Positions 8,358 through 17,262 are shown, numbered from the stretch's first letter. The stretch: DNA of 64,000 bases from Oscillospiraceae bacterium (GCA_017466885.1 JAFTTH010000004.1:45385-109384); one strand, 5' to 3'. Made by a program: numbers and translations. The notes: generated from the sequence alone by a model not told the origin.

Positions 8358-9143
8358 CTACTCCTCTTTGGGAGTGATTTTATGCTGTCTCCCGCTGATA
8401 TCCAGAGTATAATCCTCCCGGTAGATCAGCTCCGATACCTTTACCGGCTTCAGGCCCTTCTCTTCCAGACCCGTCAGGATCCGGTCCAGAGCGGCAAGAG
8501 TATCCTCCACCCCCACATGAAAGAGGAGAATGCTCCCGCTCCGGCTCTTTTGGCAAACCCGTTCCATCATCTGCTCCGCCCCGGGATGCTTCCAATCCAG
8601 GCTATCCACATCCCATTGAATGGGATAATACCCCAGCTCCCGAATCCGCTCCACCACCCGGTCATTATAATCCCCCGAGGGGACCCGAACCAGATCGCTG
8701 ACCTCCGGCACCAGCTTTTTTAAGGTTTCGGCACAGCCGATGATCTCCCGGTCCAGTGCCTCGGGACTCAGCTTTGAAAAAAGCTTATGGGTATCGGAAT
8801 GGTTGGCAAGCTCATGCCCCCGGGCTGCGATCTGCCGGACCGCTTCGGGGGACTCCCGGGCAAAATCCCCTACAATAAAGAAGGTACACTTCACCGAATG
8901 CTTTTCCAGAATATCCAGAATGGCGGTGGTATCCTCCCCCGACCAGGCGGCATTAAAGGTAACGGCAATTTTTCCGTCCTCCCGCTCCACCGAATAGATG
9001 GGGCAGGCGCGTTTTGCGGCAGTAACGGCAGTTTGGGTCGCCCGGGCAGCAACCGAATAAAGAAGGCATCCCGTCAACACCGTTCCTACCGCCAAAAATA
9101 CCGCCGCCAGCAACCCCTTTTTGTCCACGCTGATTCCCTTCAT
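8358..9143 (-). CDS. Polysaccharide deacetylase family protein, membrane-anchored
   Basis: This is a NodB-homology deacetylase of 261 residues with one N-terminal membrane segment (GLLAAVFLAVGTVLTGCLLYS). The metal-binding H-x3-H motif is present in ANHSDTHKLFSKLS, and other family blocks are RVPSGDYNDR, QWDVDSLDW and GSILLFHVG. The first motif, normally TFDD, reads TFNAAW, so both usual acidic residues are replaced; related clostridial proteins have TFDAAW. The family removes acetyl groups from peptidoglycan or other amino-sugar polymers outside the cell. The start at 9143 is chosen because it has AGAGGTG upstream and leads straight into the membrane anchor; the longer frame to 9299 adds residues unlike the family. 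It heads the livK-livH run. Confidence 0.85.
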   Translation of the reverse strand: MKGISVDKKGLLAAVFLAVGTVLTGCLLYSVAARATQTAVTAAKRACPIYSVEREDGKIAVTFNAAWSGEDTTAILDILEKHSVKCTFFIVGDFARESPEAVRQIAARGHELANHSDTHKLFSKLSPEALDREIIGCAETLKKLVPEVSDLVRVPSGDYNDRVVERIRELGYYPIQWDVDSLDWKHPGAEQMMERVCQKSRSGSILLFHVGVEDTLAALDRILTGLEEKGLKPVKVSELIYREDYTLDISGRQHKITPKEE

Positions 9144-9331
9144 CGCACCACACCTCTGTGGTTTCCATCTTATGCGGGGTGGGATTGTCCTCATTCCGCA
9201 AAGCTGAAGGAAGGGCAAAAAATAATGGGGTAGATACCCTCTCCCCCATAGACGATTGTTCTTATTATCATTCTGTAATACGGCAAAAAGGCCTTCCAAA
9301 AATGGAGTTTTTCCCTTCGCGAAATTGCTAT

Positions 9332-9359
9332 TTTATACCATATGAAACCGCAATTGCAA
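9332..9359 (-). promoter_or_regulatory. Possible promoter for deacetylase-livK-livH
   Basis: Minus-strand TTGCAA (9354-9359), 16 bases, TATAAA (9332-9337). It lies about 190 bases before the deacetylase start in a 462-base gap (9144-9605) that otherwise holds only the rightward promoter at 9452-9480 and no gene. Confidence 0.4.
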
Positions 9360-9451
9360 CCTTTATTTTCATTTTCCGGACTTTTTGGAGGATTGCACAC
9401 AAACGCCCAAAAAAGGGGGCGATTTTCCTCCCTATTTTTTCAAAAAAAGAC

Positions 9452-9480
9452 TTCCATTTTGTATCAAATATCGTTATAAT
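9452..9480 (+). promoter_or_regulatory. Promoter of the ABC exporter pair
   Basis: TTCCAT (weak -35, 9452-9457), 17 bases, perfect TATAAT (9475-9480). It leaves a leader of about 120 bases before the exporter gene. Confidence 0.55.
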
Positions 9481-9605
9481 GCAGGTGTGTAAAGGGGTTA
9501 ACTTTTTACACGGATCGTGACCCTCCAAATCTTGGCAGAATCCCCCTCTGCCTGCCCGGAAGGCCCTGCCCGGCTTTCCGTTTTGAAAAAGGGAAGTGGT
9601 TGAAA

Positions 9606-11381
9606 ATGTTCCAGCTCAAGTGGATCTGGAAAAACCTCAAGGGCGACCGATTGAAGTTTATTTTCGGTCTGTTTTTGTCCGTGGTCAGCTCGCTGATCGT
9701 CATCGTTACCCCGATCATTACCGCCACCATTGTAGATGAGGTTGTTACCCCCTCTCTGCAGTCGGGAGTGCTGACCGACCAGGCCGCCAACCGGCTGATT
9801 ACTCTGTTGGTGGTATCCATTGGTGTGGTCGCCGCCCGCGCTTTGATTCAGTACGGGATGATTATGTGCCTGGAGTATGCCTCTCAAAACCTGATTCTCC
9901 GGCTCCGCACCACCCTGTATGAACGGATTTCCACCCTGGATATGAACTTTTACGATCATAACCGGGCCGGAGATCTGATGACCCGCCTGACCGGTGACCT
10001 GGATCTGGTCCGGCATACCATCGCCTGGATCAGCTATAACTTTGTCAACTGCGTGGTGCTGTTCTTCACCACACTCGTATACTTCTGCACCGTCAATATC
10101 TGGCTGACCCTCGCCTTGCTGACGGTTCTGCCCATCATTCTTTTCCTGACCCGGAGCTACTCCTCCAAGGTCCGTCCGATGTATACCGACCTGCGGGAGC
10201 GTCTTGCCGAGCTTAACAGCACCGCTCAGGAAAATATTGCGGGAAACCGGGTGGTCAAGGCTTTTGCCCAGGAGCAGGCGGAAATCGACCGGTTTGTGGA
10301 AAAAAACGGCGCATTCCGTTCTGCTAACCTGACTCCGCAGTTTTTATGGCTGCGGTACTATCCGGTGATTGAGACACTGGTTCAGTCGTTGCCGGTGGTC
10401 ACCCTCTTTTTGGGCGGGCTTTTCATCATCAACGGAGAAATGACTCTGGGTGAGCTGACTGCGTTTTCCGGTCTGACCTGGACGCTTTCCGCCCCTATGC
10501 AGATGCTGGGACCCCTGCTGACCGACCTGCAGCGGTTCTTTGCCTCGGCCAATAAGGTCATTGAGATTTATTATGCCCAGCCCCGGGTTATGGACCGGTA
10601 CAATGCAAAAGAAATGGACCAGGTGAAGGGAAAGATCGAGTTCCGGAATGTTTCCCTCAAGCTTGGAAAGTCGGAGATCCTCAAAAACGTTTCCTTCACC
10701 GCCCAGCCGGGACAGACCATTGGCATTATGGGCGAGACCGGCTCGGGAAAAACCACCGCGATCAACTGTCTTGCCCGGTTTTACGATGTGACGGACGGCG
10801 CTATCCTTGTGGATGATGTTGACATACGGGAATGGAAACTCCGCCAGCTTCGGGGAAGCATCGGCACTGCCCAGCAGGATGTTTTCCTCTTTTCCGATAC
10901 AGCGGAAGGAAACATTGCCTTCGGCAGTATGGATATTCCTTTGGAGGAGGTTGTCCGCTGTGCTGAGGTTGCCGATGCCGATCAGTTCATCCGCCGCCTG
11001 ACCGATGGGTACGATACCATCATCGGTGAGCGGGGCGTTGGGCTTTCGGGCGGTCAGCGGCAGCGAATCTCTTTGGCCCGTGCGCTGGCAATCCGTCCTC
11101 CCATCCTCGTTTTGGATGACACCACCTCCGCCGTTGATATGGAAACAGAGCAAAAGATCCAAAAGGGACTGCGGGAGCTGGATTTCCCCTGCACCAAGCT
11201 GATCATTGCCCAAAGAATTTCCTCTGTAAAGGATGCCGATCAGATCCTCATCTTTAAAAACGGCACCATCGTTGAGGAAGGAACCCACCAGGAGCTTTTG
11301 GACAAAGACGGAATTTATACCGAGATCTTCCGGATCCAAAGCGAAGGCATGGGGCTTTCCGACCGAAAGGAGGTGGAATGA
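9606..11381 (+). CDS. ABC exporter half-transporter with degenerate ATPase site (subunit A)
   Basis: A six-helix type IV exporter membrane domain (about residues 1-320) is fused to a nucleotide-binding domain. Walker A is GETGSGKTT and the signature is GLSGGQRQR. The Walker B end is LVLDDTTSAVD, with Asp where the catalytic Glu normally stands, and the switch motif is IIAQR, with Gln in place of His. The partner encoded next supplies an altered signature, LSQGQ. This is the pattern of heterodimeric exporters such as BmrCD or TM287/288, which export drugs, lipids or peptides. A TTG at 9600 could also start the frame, but ATG 9606 is better spaced from GGGAAG. The stop is three bases from the next start. 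Confidence 0.92.
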   Translation: MFQLKWIWKNLKGDRLKFIFGLFLSVVSSLIVIVTPIITATIVDEVVTPSLQSGVLTDQAANRLITLLVVSIGVVAARALIQYGMIMCLEYASQNLILRLRTTLYERISTLDMNFYDHNRAGDLMTRLTGDLDLVRHTIAWISYNFVNCVVLFFTTLVYFCTVNIWLTLALLTVLPIILFLTRSYSSKVRPMYTDLRERLAELNSTAQENIAGNRVVKAFAQEQAEIDRFVEKNGAFRSANLTPQFLWLRYYPVIETLVQSLPVVTLFLGGLFIINGEMTLGELTAFSGLTWTLSAPMQMLGPLLTDLQRFFASANKVIEIYYAQPRVMDRYNAKEMDQVKGKIEFRNVSLKLGKSEILKNVSFTAQPGQTIGIMGETGSGKTTAINCLARFYDVTDGAILVDDVDIREWKLRQLRGSIGTAQQDVFLFSDTAEGNIAFGSMDIPLEEVVRCAEVADADQFIRRLTDGYDTIIGERGVGLSGGQRQRISLARALAIRPPILVLDDTTSAVDMETEQKIQKGLRELDFPCTKLIIAQRISSVKDADQILIFKNGTIVEEGTHQELLDKDGIYTEIFRIQSEGMGLSDRKEVE

Positions 11382-11384
11382 TCT

Positions 11385-13163
11385 ATGGCACGCAACCGTT
11401 TTGACGTTGACGAAACCCTGGAAACTCCCTTTAGTATGAAGCACCTGAAGCGGAGCTTTGTGTACGTAAAACGGCAGGCCGGAAAAATGACAGTCGCCCT
11501 GCTCCTTTCCGCAGCTTCCGCCGTTCTGACCCTGTTTATTCCTCTGCTGACCCAGCGGGCACTGGACCATTCCATCCCCGCCAAGGATGTTACCGAGCTT
11601 TGTGTGATTGCCGCCTCACTGGTGGTCTGCACCCTATTGAGCGTGCTTTGTATCCGTTTCCGGGCAAAGATTATGTCCCAGGTGGGTAACAGCATTATCT
11701 ACGATATGCGGAATGATCTTTTTATCCACCTGCAAAAGCTCCCCTTCTCCTACTATGATGACCGGCCGGACGGCAAGATTCTCGTCCGGGTGGTGCAGTA
11801 TATCAACTCCGTTTCCGATCTACTCTCCAACGGTATCATCAACTTTGTGATGAGTGTTTTTAATATTATTTTCATCACAATCTTTATGTTTGCCACCCAT
11901 GTTCAGCTTTCCCTTGTGATCCTGGCAGGTCTGCCCTTTTTGGTAGCCATCCTGGCTTTTCTCAAGCCGTTCCAGCGAAAAGCCTGGCAGCGGGTCTCCA
12001 ATAAAAGCTCCAACCTCAACGCCTATCTTGCCGAGAGCATCAACGGTGTTCGGGTCACTCAGTTTTTCGTCCGGGAGCTTGAGAATATCGGAATCTTTGA
12101 AAAGCTGAGCAAAAACGCCCGCCACGCCTGGCTTCGCGCGGTAATATCCACCCACTCCATCGGTGTATTTACCGCGGTCGTTTCCTCCGCTGTGTTCTGT
12201 GCTGTTTATCTGGTAGGTATGCTCACTCTTGGTCCCGGGGCCATCACTCTGGGCACTCTGGTTGCTATGACCAGCTACGCCGACCGTTTCTGGCAGCCCA
12301 TTACTGCCATCGCAAACCTTTATAACAGCTTTATGAATACCATCTCCTATTTGGAGCGGATCTTTGAAACGATGGATGAGCCGGTCACCGTTTGCGACGC
12401 CCCCGATGCCGAACCCCTTCCTCCTATTTCGGGGCAGGTGGAGTATCAGAATGTCACCTTCGGCTATGAACCAGACCATCCGGTCCTGAAAAACGTCTCC
12501 TTCCATATAAAAGCGGGAGAGTCCATTGCGCTGGTCGGCCCCACCGGAGCGGGAAAAACCACCATCGTCAACCTCCTCTGCCGGTTTTATAACCTCACCG
12601 GTGGAAAAATTCTCCTGGACGGTCACGATATCTCCCAGTCCACCCTCCACTCCCTCCGTTCTCAGCTGGGAATTATGCTTCAGGAGAGCTTCATCTTCTC
12701 CGGCACCATTGCCGATAATATCAAGTACGGCCGGCCCGATGCCACCGACGAGGAGATGATCCGCGCCGCGAAAACCGTCCACGCGGATGAGTTTATCCGC
12801 GAGTTTGAAAAGGGCTATGACACCGAGGTCAACGAGCGGGGCAGCCGCCTTTCTCAAGGTCAGAAGCAACTGATCGCCCTGGCCCGCACCCTTTTGACCG
12901 ATCCCAAGATCCTGATTCTGGACGAGGCCACCTCCAGCGTGGATACCAAGACCGAGCGGCTGATGCAGGAGGGCCTGAACCGGCTGATGGAGGGACGCAC
13001 CTCCTTCATTATCGCGCACCGGCTTTCCACCATCAAAAGCTGCGATAAAATTATGGTCGTTGCCGATCAGGGAATTGCCGAATGCGGCAGCCACGATGAG
13101 CTGATGGAAAAGAAGGGCGCCTACTATCGGCTTTATACCGCCCAGCTTTCCGATATGAAATAA
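11385..13163 (+). CDS. ABC exporter half-transporter with consensus Walker/His motifs (subunit B)
   Basis: This is a 592-residue exporter half with an N-terminal six-helix membrane domain and a C-terminal ATPase. Walker A is GPTGAGKTT, Walker B ILDEATSSVD keeps the catalytic Glu, and the switch IIAHR keeps the His. The signature motif is LSQGQKQL rather than LSGGQ. In the heterodimer this altered signature would face the degenerate Walker site of subunit A, leaving one fully competent ATP site formed by the Walker motifs here and LSGGQ of A. An AGGAGG lies ten bases before the ATG at 11385, within the end of the upstream gene, so translation is coupled. A terminator follows at 13175. Confidence 0.93.
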   Translation: MARNRFDVDETLETPFSMKHLKRSFVYVKRQAGKMTVALLLSAASAVLTLFIPLLTQRALDHSIPAKDVTELCVIAASLVVCTLLSVLCIRFRAKIMSQVGNSIIYDMRNDLFIHLQKLPFSYYDDRPDGKILVRVVQYINSVSDLLSNGIINFVMSVFNIIFITIFMFATHVQLSLVILAGLPFLVAILAFLKPFQRKAWQRVSNKSSNLNAYLAESINGVRVTQFFVRELENIGIFEKLSKNARHAWLRAVISTHSIGVFTAVVSSAVFCAVYLVGMLTLGPGAITLGTLVAMTSYADRFWQPITAIANLYNSFMNTISYLERIFETMDEPVTVCDAPDAEPLPPISGQVEYQNVTFGYEPDHPVLKNVSFHIKAGESIALVGPTGAGKTTIVNLLCRFYNLTGGKILLDGHDISQSTLHSLRSQLGIMLQESFIFSGTIADNIKYGRPDATDEEMIRAAKTVHADEFIREFEKGYDTEVNERGSRLSQGQKQLIALARTLLTDPKILILDEATSSVDTKTERLMQEGLNRLMEGRTSFIIAHRLSTIKSCDKIMVVADQGIAECGSHDELMEKKGAYYRLYTAQLSDMK

Positions 13164-13174
13164 AACCTCCCTGC

Positions 13175-13210
13175 GGAGCGCGAATCCTTCCCGGATCCGC
13201 GCTCCTTTTT
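13175..13210 (+). terminator. Terminator after ABC exporter operon
   Basis: GGAGCGCG... pairs with ...CGCGCTCC (13175-13205), followed by TTTTT. Confidence 0.85.
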
Positions 13211-13245
13211 GTTGTCTGCTCCCCCCGTTGTGCTGAAAAAAAGCC

Positions 13246-13274
13246 TTGACATTTTTTCCGGTTTCTGCTATTAT
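13246..13274 (+). promoter_or_regulatory. Promoter of the T-box/acyl-CoA synthetase unit
   Basis: TTGACA (13246-13251), 17 bases, TATTAT (13269-13274): close to the sigma-A consensus. Confidence 0.85.
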
Positions 13275-13284
13275 ATTCTCTAAA

Positions 13285-13570
13285 GTTGAAAATTCAATGC
13301 GTTGAAGGGGACCAGTAACCTTCCTTCCGATTTTCAGAGAGCTGCCGGCAGCTGAAAGGTAGCAATCGGAGTCTGGTGAACTCGCCCTGAAGCAGCGGGC
13401 TGAACCCGTCTCCGGACGGTGGTAGGTCTGGCCGGTTGTTCCTCCGTTATCGGGAATAGCGTTTGCCCCGGCAGACGCGAAAAGAGTGGGTGTCCGGCAG
13501 GGACATCAATCGGAGTGGTACCGCGGAAGCCAGCCTGGCCTTCGTCTCCTTTGGGGAGGCGGAGGCTTTT
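13285..13570 (+). ncRNA. T-box riboswitch leader, predicted leucine (CUC specifier)
   Basis: The leader has all main T-box parts in order. GAAGGGGACCAGTAA (13304-13318) is the 5' side of the specifier loop. CAGAGAGCTG...GCTGAAAGG is the upper stem I. The specifier region reads GAA-CTC-G, with the codon CTC at 13381-13383. The T-box sequence GAGTGGTACCGCGG lies at 13513-13526. A terminator stem of 12 pairs follows (13538-13549 with 13555-13566), then TTTT. T-boxes bind a matching uncharged tRNA; CTC indicates tRNA-Leu. When leucyl-tRNA is uncharged, the antiterminator forms and the downstream gene is read. The downstream gene is an acyl-CoA synthetase, which is not a usual T-box target. The specifier call is by position and is less certain than the class. 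Confidence 0.9.
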
Positions 13571-13628
13571 ATTACCTTCGCCCCGGAAAATTATCTTCCG
13601 AAAGGAGGGCATTCGCCCCGGGAAGCGG

Positions 13629-15305
13629 ATGCAGAGAATGATGCACGAACTGATGAATATCACCGTAGGGGATCTCCTGCAGGAAATGGCTGACCGTTAT
13701 CCGGACGATGTAATGATCAATTATACCGACCGCAACTATCGCCGCACCTGGAAGGAGTTTAACGAAGAAGCTGAGCGGATTGCTCGAGGCCTGATGGCCA
13801 TCGGCATCGGCAAGGGAGATCACGTTGCCATCTGGGCAACCAACGTCCCCGCCTGGGTGCTGACTCTATTTGCCACCGCCAAGATCGGCGCCGTCCTGGT
13901 CACAGTCAATACCGCTTATAAAGTTTTTGAGTTGGAATATCTGCTCCGGCAGTCTGATTCCAAGGCCATTGTCCTGATTGATGGCTTTAAGGATGCCAAT
14001 TACATTAAAATCATCAACGAGCTTTGCCCCTCTTTGGCCACCAGTCAGCCGGGTAACCTCTCCGACCCCAAGCTTCCCTTCCTCAAATCGGTCATTTATT
14101 ACGGTGAAAATACCCCTGACGGTATGATCCAGTTTGATGATCTGAAAGTTTTTGCTGACAAAGTCAGCGATGAGGAGTATAATAAGGTTGCAGACTCCCT
14201 CGACCCCAATGAGGTCGTGAATATGCAGTACACCTCCGGCACTACCGGCTTCCCCAAGGGAGTAATGCTGACCCACTCCAATATCATCAACAACGGCAAA
14301 ACCATTGGAGACGGAATGGCCTTCACCCACGATGATAAGCTTTGCATCTGCGTCCCCTTCTTCCATTGCTTTGGAATGGTGCTGGCGCTGATGGCCTGTC
14401 TGACCCACGGCACTCCCTTTGTTCCCATTGATGCGTATAGTCCCATTAAGGTTATGCGCGCTTTGGAGGGAGAAGGCTGCACCGCCGTTCACGGTGTTCC
14501 CACAATGTTTATTGCAATGCTGGAGCATCCCGAGTTTTCCAGCTTTGACTTTTCCAAAATGCGCACCGGCATTATGGCCGGTTCCCCCTGCCCCATTAAG
14601 GTGATGCAGGAGGTCGTGGATAAGATGAATATGCGGGATATCGTCATTGTTTACGGGCAGACGGAAGCTTCTCCCGGTTGCACTATGACCACCACCTCCG
14701 ATTCTCTGGAGCGGCGGGTTGCCACGGTGGGACGTTCCTTCCCCGGCGTGGAGACCAAGATCGTTGACCCCGAAACGGGGGAGACCCTCCCTTATGATAC
14801 CCCCGGCGAGTTCTGCGCCAGAGGCTATAACATTATGAAGGGCTACTATAATATGCCCGAGGCTACCGCCCAGGCCATTGATGCGGATGGCTGGCTCCAT
14901 ACCGGCGACCTTGCCACGATGGATCAGGATGGATACTTCAAAATCACCGGCCGGATCAAGGATATGATCATTCGGGGTGGTGAGAATATCTACCCCAAGG
15001 AGATTGAGGAATTCCTCTATACCCATCCGGCGGTGAAGGATGTTCAGGTGATTGGCGTACCCAGCAAGGTTTACGGCGAGGAGATCATGGCTTGCATCAT
15101 CCTCAAGGAGGGTGAAAGCTGGACGGAGGACGAGGTCAAAGCCCACGTTCGTGCCCATATGGCAAAGCACAAGGTTCCCAGTTATGTGGCCTTTATGGAT
15201 GCCTTCCCTATGACTGCCAGCGGCAAAATCCAGAAATTCAAAATGCGGGAATGGGCGGTCGAGCACCTCAATCTGCAGGATGCCGCCTCCATCGAAACCG
15301 CCTGA
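13629..15305 (+). CDS. AMP-forming acyl-CoA synthetase under T-box control
   Basis: The protein of about 558 residues is an ANL-superfamily adenylating enzyme. Its motifs are the phosphate-binding YTSGTTGFPKGVMLTHSN, the ATP motif YGQTEASP, the adenylate-binding WLHTGDLATMDQDGYFKITGRIKDMIIRGGENIYPKEIEE, and the catalytic lysine in ASGKIQK near the C-terminus. It would activate a carboxylic acid to its CoA thioester with ATP. The leucine T-box in front suggests an acid linked to leucine supply; isovalerate is the most economical guess. The start is uncertain: ATG 13629 and ATG 13641 are both possible, and the AGGAGG at 13603-13608 is rather distant. No partner genes for leucine synthesis are adjacent. 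Confidence 0.92.
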   Translation: MQRMMHELMNITVGDLLQEMADRYPDDVMINYTDRNYRRTWKEFNEEAERIARGLMAIGIGKGDHVAIWATNVPAWVLTLFATAKIGAVLVTVNTAYKVFELEYLLRQSDSKAIVLIDGFKDANYIKIINELCPSLATSQPGNLSDPKLPFLKSVIYYGENTPDGMIQFDDLKVFADKVSDEEYNKVADSLDPNEVVNMQYTSGTTGFPKGVMLTHSNIINNGKTIGDGMAFTHDDKLCICVPFFHCFGMVLALMACLTHGTPFVPIDAYSPIKVMRALEGEGCTAVHGVPTMFIAMLEHPEFSSFDFSKMRTGIMAGSPCPIKVMQEVVDKMNMRDIVIVYGQTEASPGCTMTTTSDSLERRVATVGRSFPGVETKIVDPETGETLPYDTPGEFCARGYNIMKGYYNMPEATAQAIDADGWLHTGDLATMDQDGYFKITGRIKDMIIRGGENIYPKEIEEFLYTHPAVKDVQVIGVPSKVYGEEIMACIILKEGESWTEDEVKAHVRAHMAKHKVPSYVAFMDAFPMTASGKIQKFKMREWAVEHLNLQDAASIETA

Positions 15306-15317
15306 CCGACAGTTTTT

Positions 15318-15335
15318 AAAGCACCGGGTGCTTTT
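15318..15335 (+). terminator. Short hairpin terminator after acyl-CoA synthetase
   Basis: AAAGCACC / GGGTGCTTTT, a compact stem ending in a short T-run. Confidence 0.5.
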
Positions 15336-15378
15336 CTGATACTCTACCCCTATTTCTTACAAAGGAGTGTTTTTTCGG

Positions 15379-17160
15379 ATGACGGTGAATGACAAGAATC
15401 TTTGTCTCGGCTGTATGCGTGAAAAATCCGGGGAAAATGCAAAATGTCTCTACTGCGGCTATGTGGAGGGTGCCCCCTTCCTGCCCACCTACCTTGCCCC
15501 CGGCACCCAGCTGGGTGAGCGTTATATCGTCGGCAAGGTCCTGGACTATAACGGTGAGGGCGCGTCTTACATAGGCTACGATACCGTTACCGGCGCGCGG
15601 GTCCGGATCCGGGAATATATGCCTGAAACTCTCGCCTCCCGGGATAAGGGAGAGAGCCAGATCAAGGTGATCCCCGGCTGCGAAACCCAATATAAGGCTT
15701 TGATGAGCGATTTTGTGGAGCTGTCCAAGCAGCTGATGCGGGTCCGGAGCCTTTCCTCCATCGTTCCGGTGCTGGATATTTTTGACGCCAACGATACAGT
15801 ATACGCCGTATACGAGCAGGCGGATGGGATCCTCCTCAATGAATTTCTCCGCAAGAACGGCGGGTACATCTCCTGGGAGGAGGCCAAGTCTCTTTTCTTC
15901 CCCCTCCTGACCTCTTTAAGCTCGATGCACAACGCCAATATGATCCATCGGGGCATCAGCCCGGATACCATTCTGCTGGATAAATCGGGAAAGCTTCGCC
16001 TTCTCGGATTTTCCACCGCCGCCGCCCGCACCGCCCGCTCTGAGCTGGTCGCCGAGCTTTTCGGCGGTTATGCCGCTCCCGAGCAGTATAGCTCCAGCAC
16101 CTGGCAGGGTACTTATACCGATGTTTACGCCATTGCGGCCGTCATTTACAAGGCCCTGACCGGCACAATGCCTCCTGAGGCTATGAACCGTGCCACCAAC
16201 GATAATCTGATCCCTGCTGACCAGTTGGCGGCAGAGCTCCCCAAGAATATCGCCAATGCCATTGCCGCGGCAATGGTGCTGACCCCCGAAAAGAGAACTC
16301 AGACTGCCGGCGAATTCCTGGCCCAGCTTTCTGAGGTGCTGGATTACGGCGAGGGCGCTATGATGGCGGAGGGTGCTTCGGCTGTTGCAGAAGGTGCCGC
16401 CGCCGAAAAGCCCAAGAAAAAGAAGAAGAAAAAGGTCAATCCGGCTATTCTTGCCTGCCTGATTACCCTTCTTGTTTTGATTCCCATCGGTGCGATTCTC
16501 CTGATCTTCATCTTCGATCCCTTCTCCTCTCTGGAATCCTCCGGAACCTCCAGCAGCTCCAGCAACCTGCCGGATGATTCCAGCAGCAATGCTATTTCGG
16601 AAAACGTCCGTCCCAATGCCGAGCTGGTTGTCCCCGATCTGGTTAAGAAAAACTATGATTGGGTGGATAGCGTTGCCCAGTATAAGGAGTTCTATACCAT
16701 CGTCAAGATTGAGGAATTCAACGACGAGCTTGCCAAAGGTGTTATTATCCGTCAGGAGCCTGCGGCCAATACCCCCATTGAGCAGGGCGGTGAGATCACC
16801 GTTTATGTCAGCAAGGGTCCGCAGTTTATCACTCTGACCGAGTCCGAGTATATCGGCCGTGAGGTCAAGTATATTCAGGAGAAGCTTTACGATCTGGGCT
16901 TCGCGGTTAACCCCACCATTATGGAGATCACCGACGAGGAAGAGATCGCAGAAATCGAAGCCACCTACGGCACGATCCCCGAGGGTTGCGTGGCCAAGCT
17001 CAGTTGCGAGTTTAATGTTCCCCTGGATCTGATGACCGAGCGGATCACCCTTTATGTTAAAAAGGTGCAGGAGACCTCCTCTGAGACTTCCTCGGAAACC
17101 TCCTCTGAGCTTTCGCCGGAGGAATCTACCTCTCCCGTTTTCCCTCCGCTCTTCTCCTGA
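15379..17160 (+). CDS. Membrane-anchored PASTA-domain pseudokinase
   Basis: The 593-residue protein has four parts. First is an N-terminal zinc-ribbon-like CxxC...CxxC (Cys 9, 12, 23, 26). Second is a Hanks-type kinase fold (about 45-320) with the APE motif (YAAPEQY) and TDVYAIAAVIY. Third is a lysine-rich stretch and one membrane helix (about 355-379). Last is an outside region with PASTA-like repeats (VVPDLVKKNYDW onward) and a Ser/Thr/Glu-rich tail. The kinase core lacks key residues: VAIK is VRIR (Arg78), HRD is HRG (Gly192), the following Asn is Thr197, and DFG is GFS. It is therefore predicted to be catalytically dead and to act as a sensor or scaffold reading muropeptides or wall polymers. 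ATG 15379 is chosen because AAAGGAG lies 11 bases upstream. Confidence 0.88.
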   Translation: MTVNDKNLCLGCMREKSGENAKCLYCGYVEGAPFLPTYLAPGTQLGERYIVGKVLDYNGEGASYIGYDTVTGARVRIREYMPETLASRDKGESQIKVIPGCETQYKALMSDFVELSKQLMRVRSLSSIVPVLDIFDANDTVYAVYEQADGILLNEFLRKNGGYISWEEAKSLFFPLLTSLSSMHNANMIHRGISPDTILLDKSGKLRLLGFSTAAARTARSELVAELFGGYAAPEQYSSSTWQGTYTDVYAIAAVIYKALTGTMPPEAMNRATNDNLIPADQLAAELPKNIANAIAAAMVLTPEKRTQTAGEFLAQLSEVLDYGEGAMMAEGASAVAEGAAAEKPKKKKKKKVNPAILACLITLLVLIPIGAILLIFIFDPFSSLESSGTSSSSSNLPDDSSSNAISENVRPNAELVVPDLVKKNYDWVDSVAQYKEFYTIVKIEEFNDELAKGVIIRQEPAANTPIEQGGEITVYVSKGPQFITLTESEYIGREVKYIQEKLYDLGFAVNPTIMEITDEEEIAEIEATYGTIPEGCVAKLSCEFNVPLDLMTERITLYVKKVQETSSETSSETSSELSPEESTSPVFPPLFS

Positions 17161-17177
17161 TCTTATTATAAAAAGCC

Positions 17178-17228
17178 AAAAGGATTGGTTCAGCGTTCTT
17201 CAGACACTGAACCAATCCTTTCTTTTTT
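17178..17228. terminator. Bidirectional terminator
   Basis: AAAAGGATTGGTTCAG (17178-17193) pairs with CTGAACCAATCCTT (17207-17220), followed by a T-run. It lies between converging genes. Confidence 0.88.
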
Positions 17229-17262
17229 GCATTTTTCAGGCTTGCTTTCACCGGATATTCAG

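Noticed and set aside
13419..13628. N-terminal extension of the acyl-CoA synthetase
   Set aside because: The frame is open through the T-box leader, but this is structured RNA with a terminator, so the extension is not protein.
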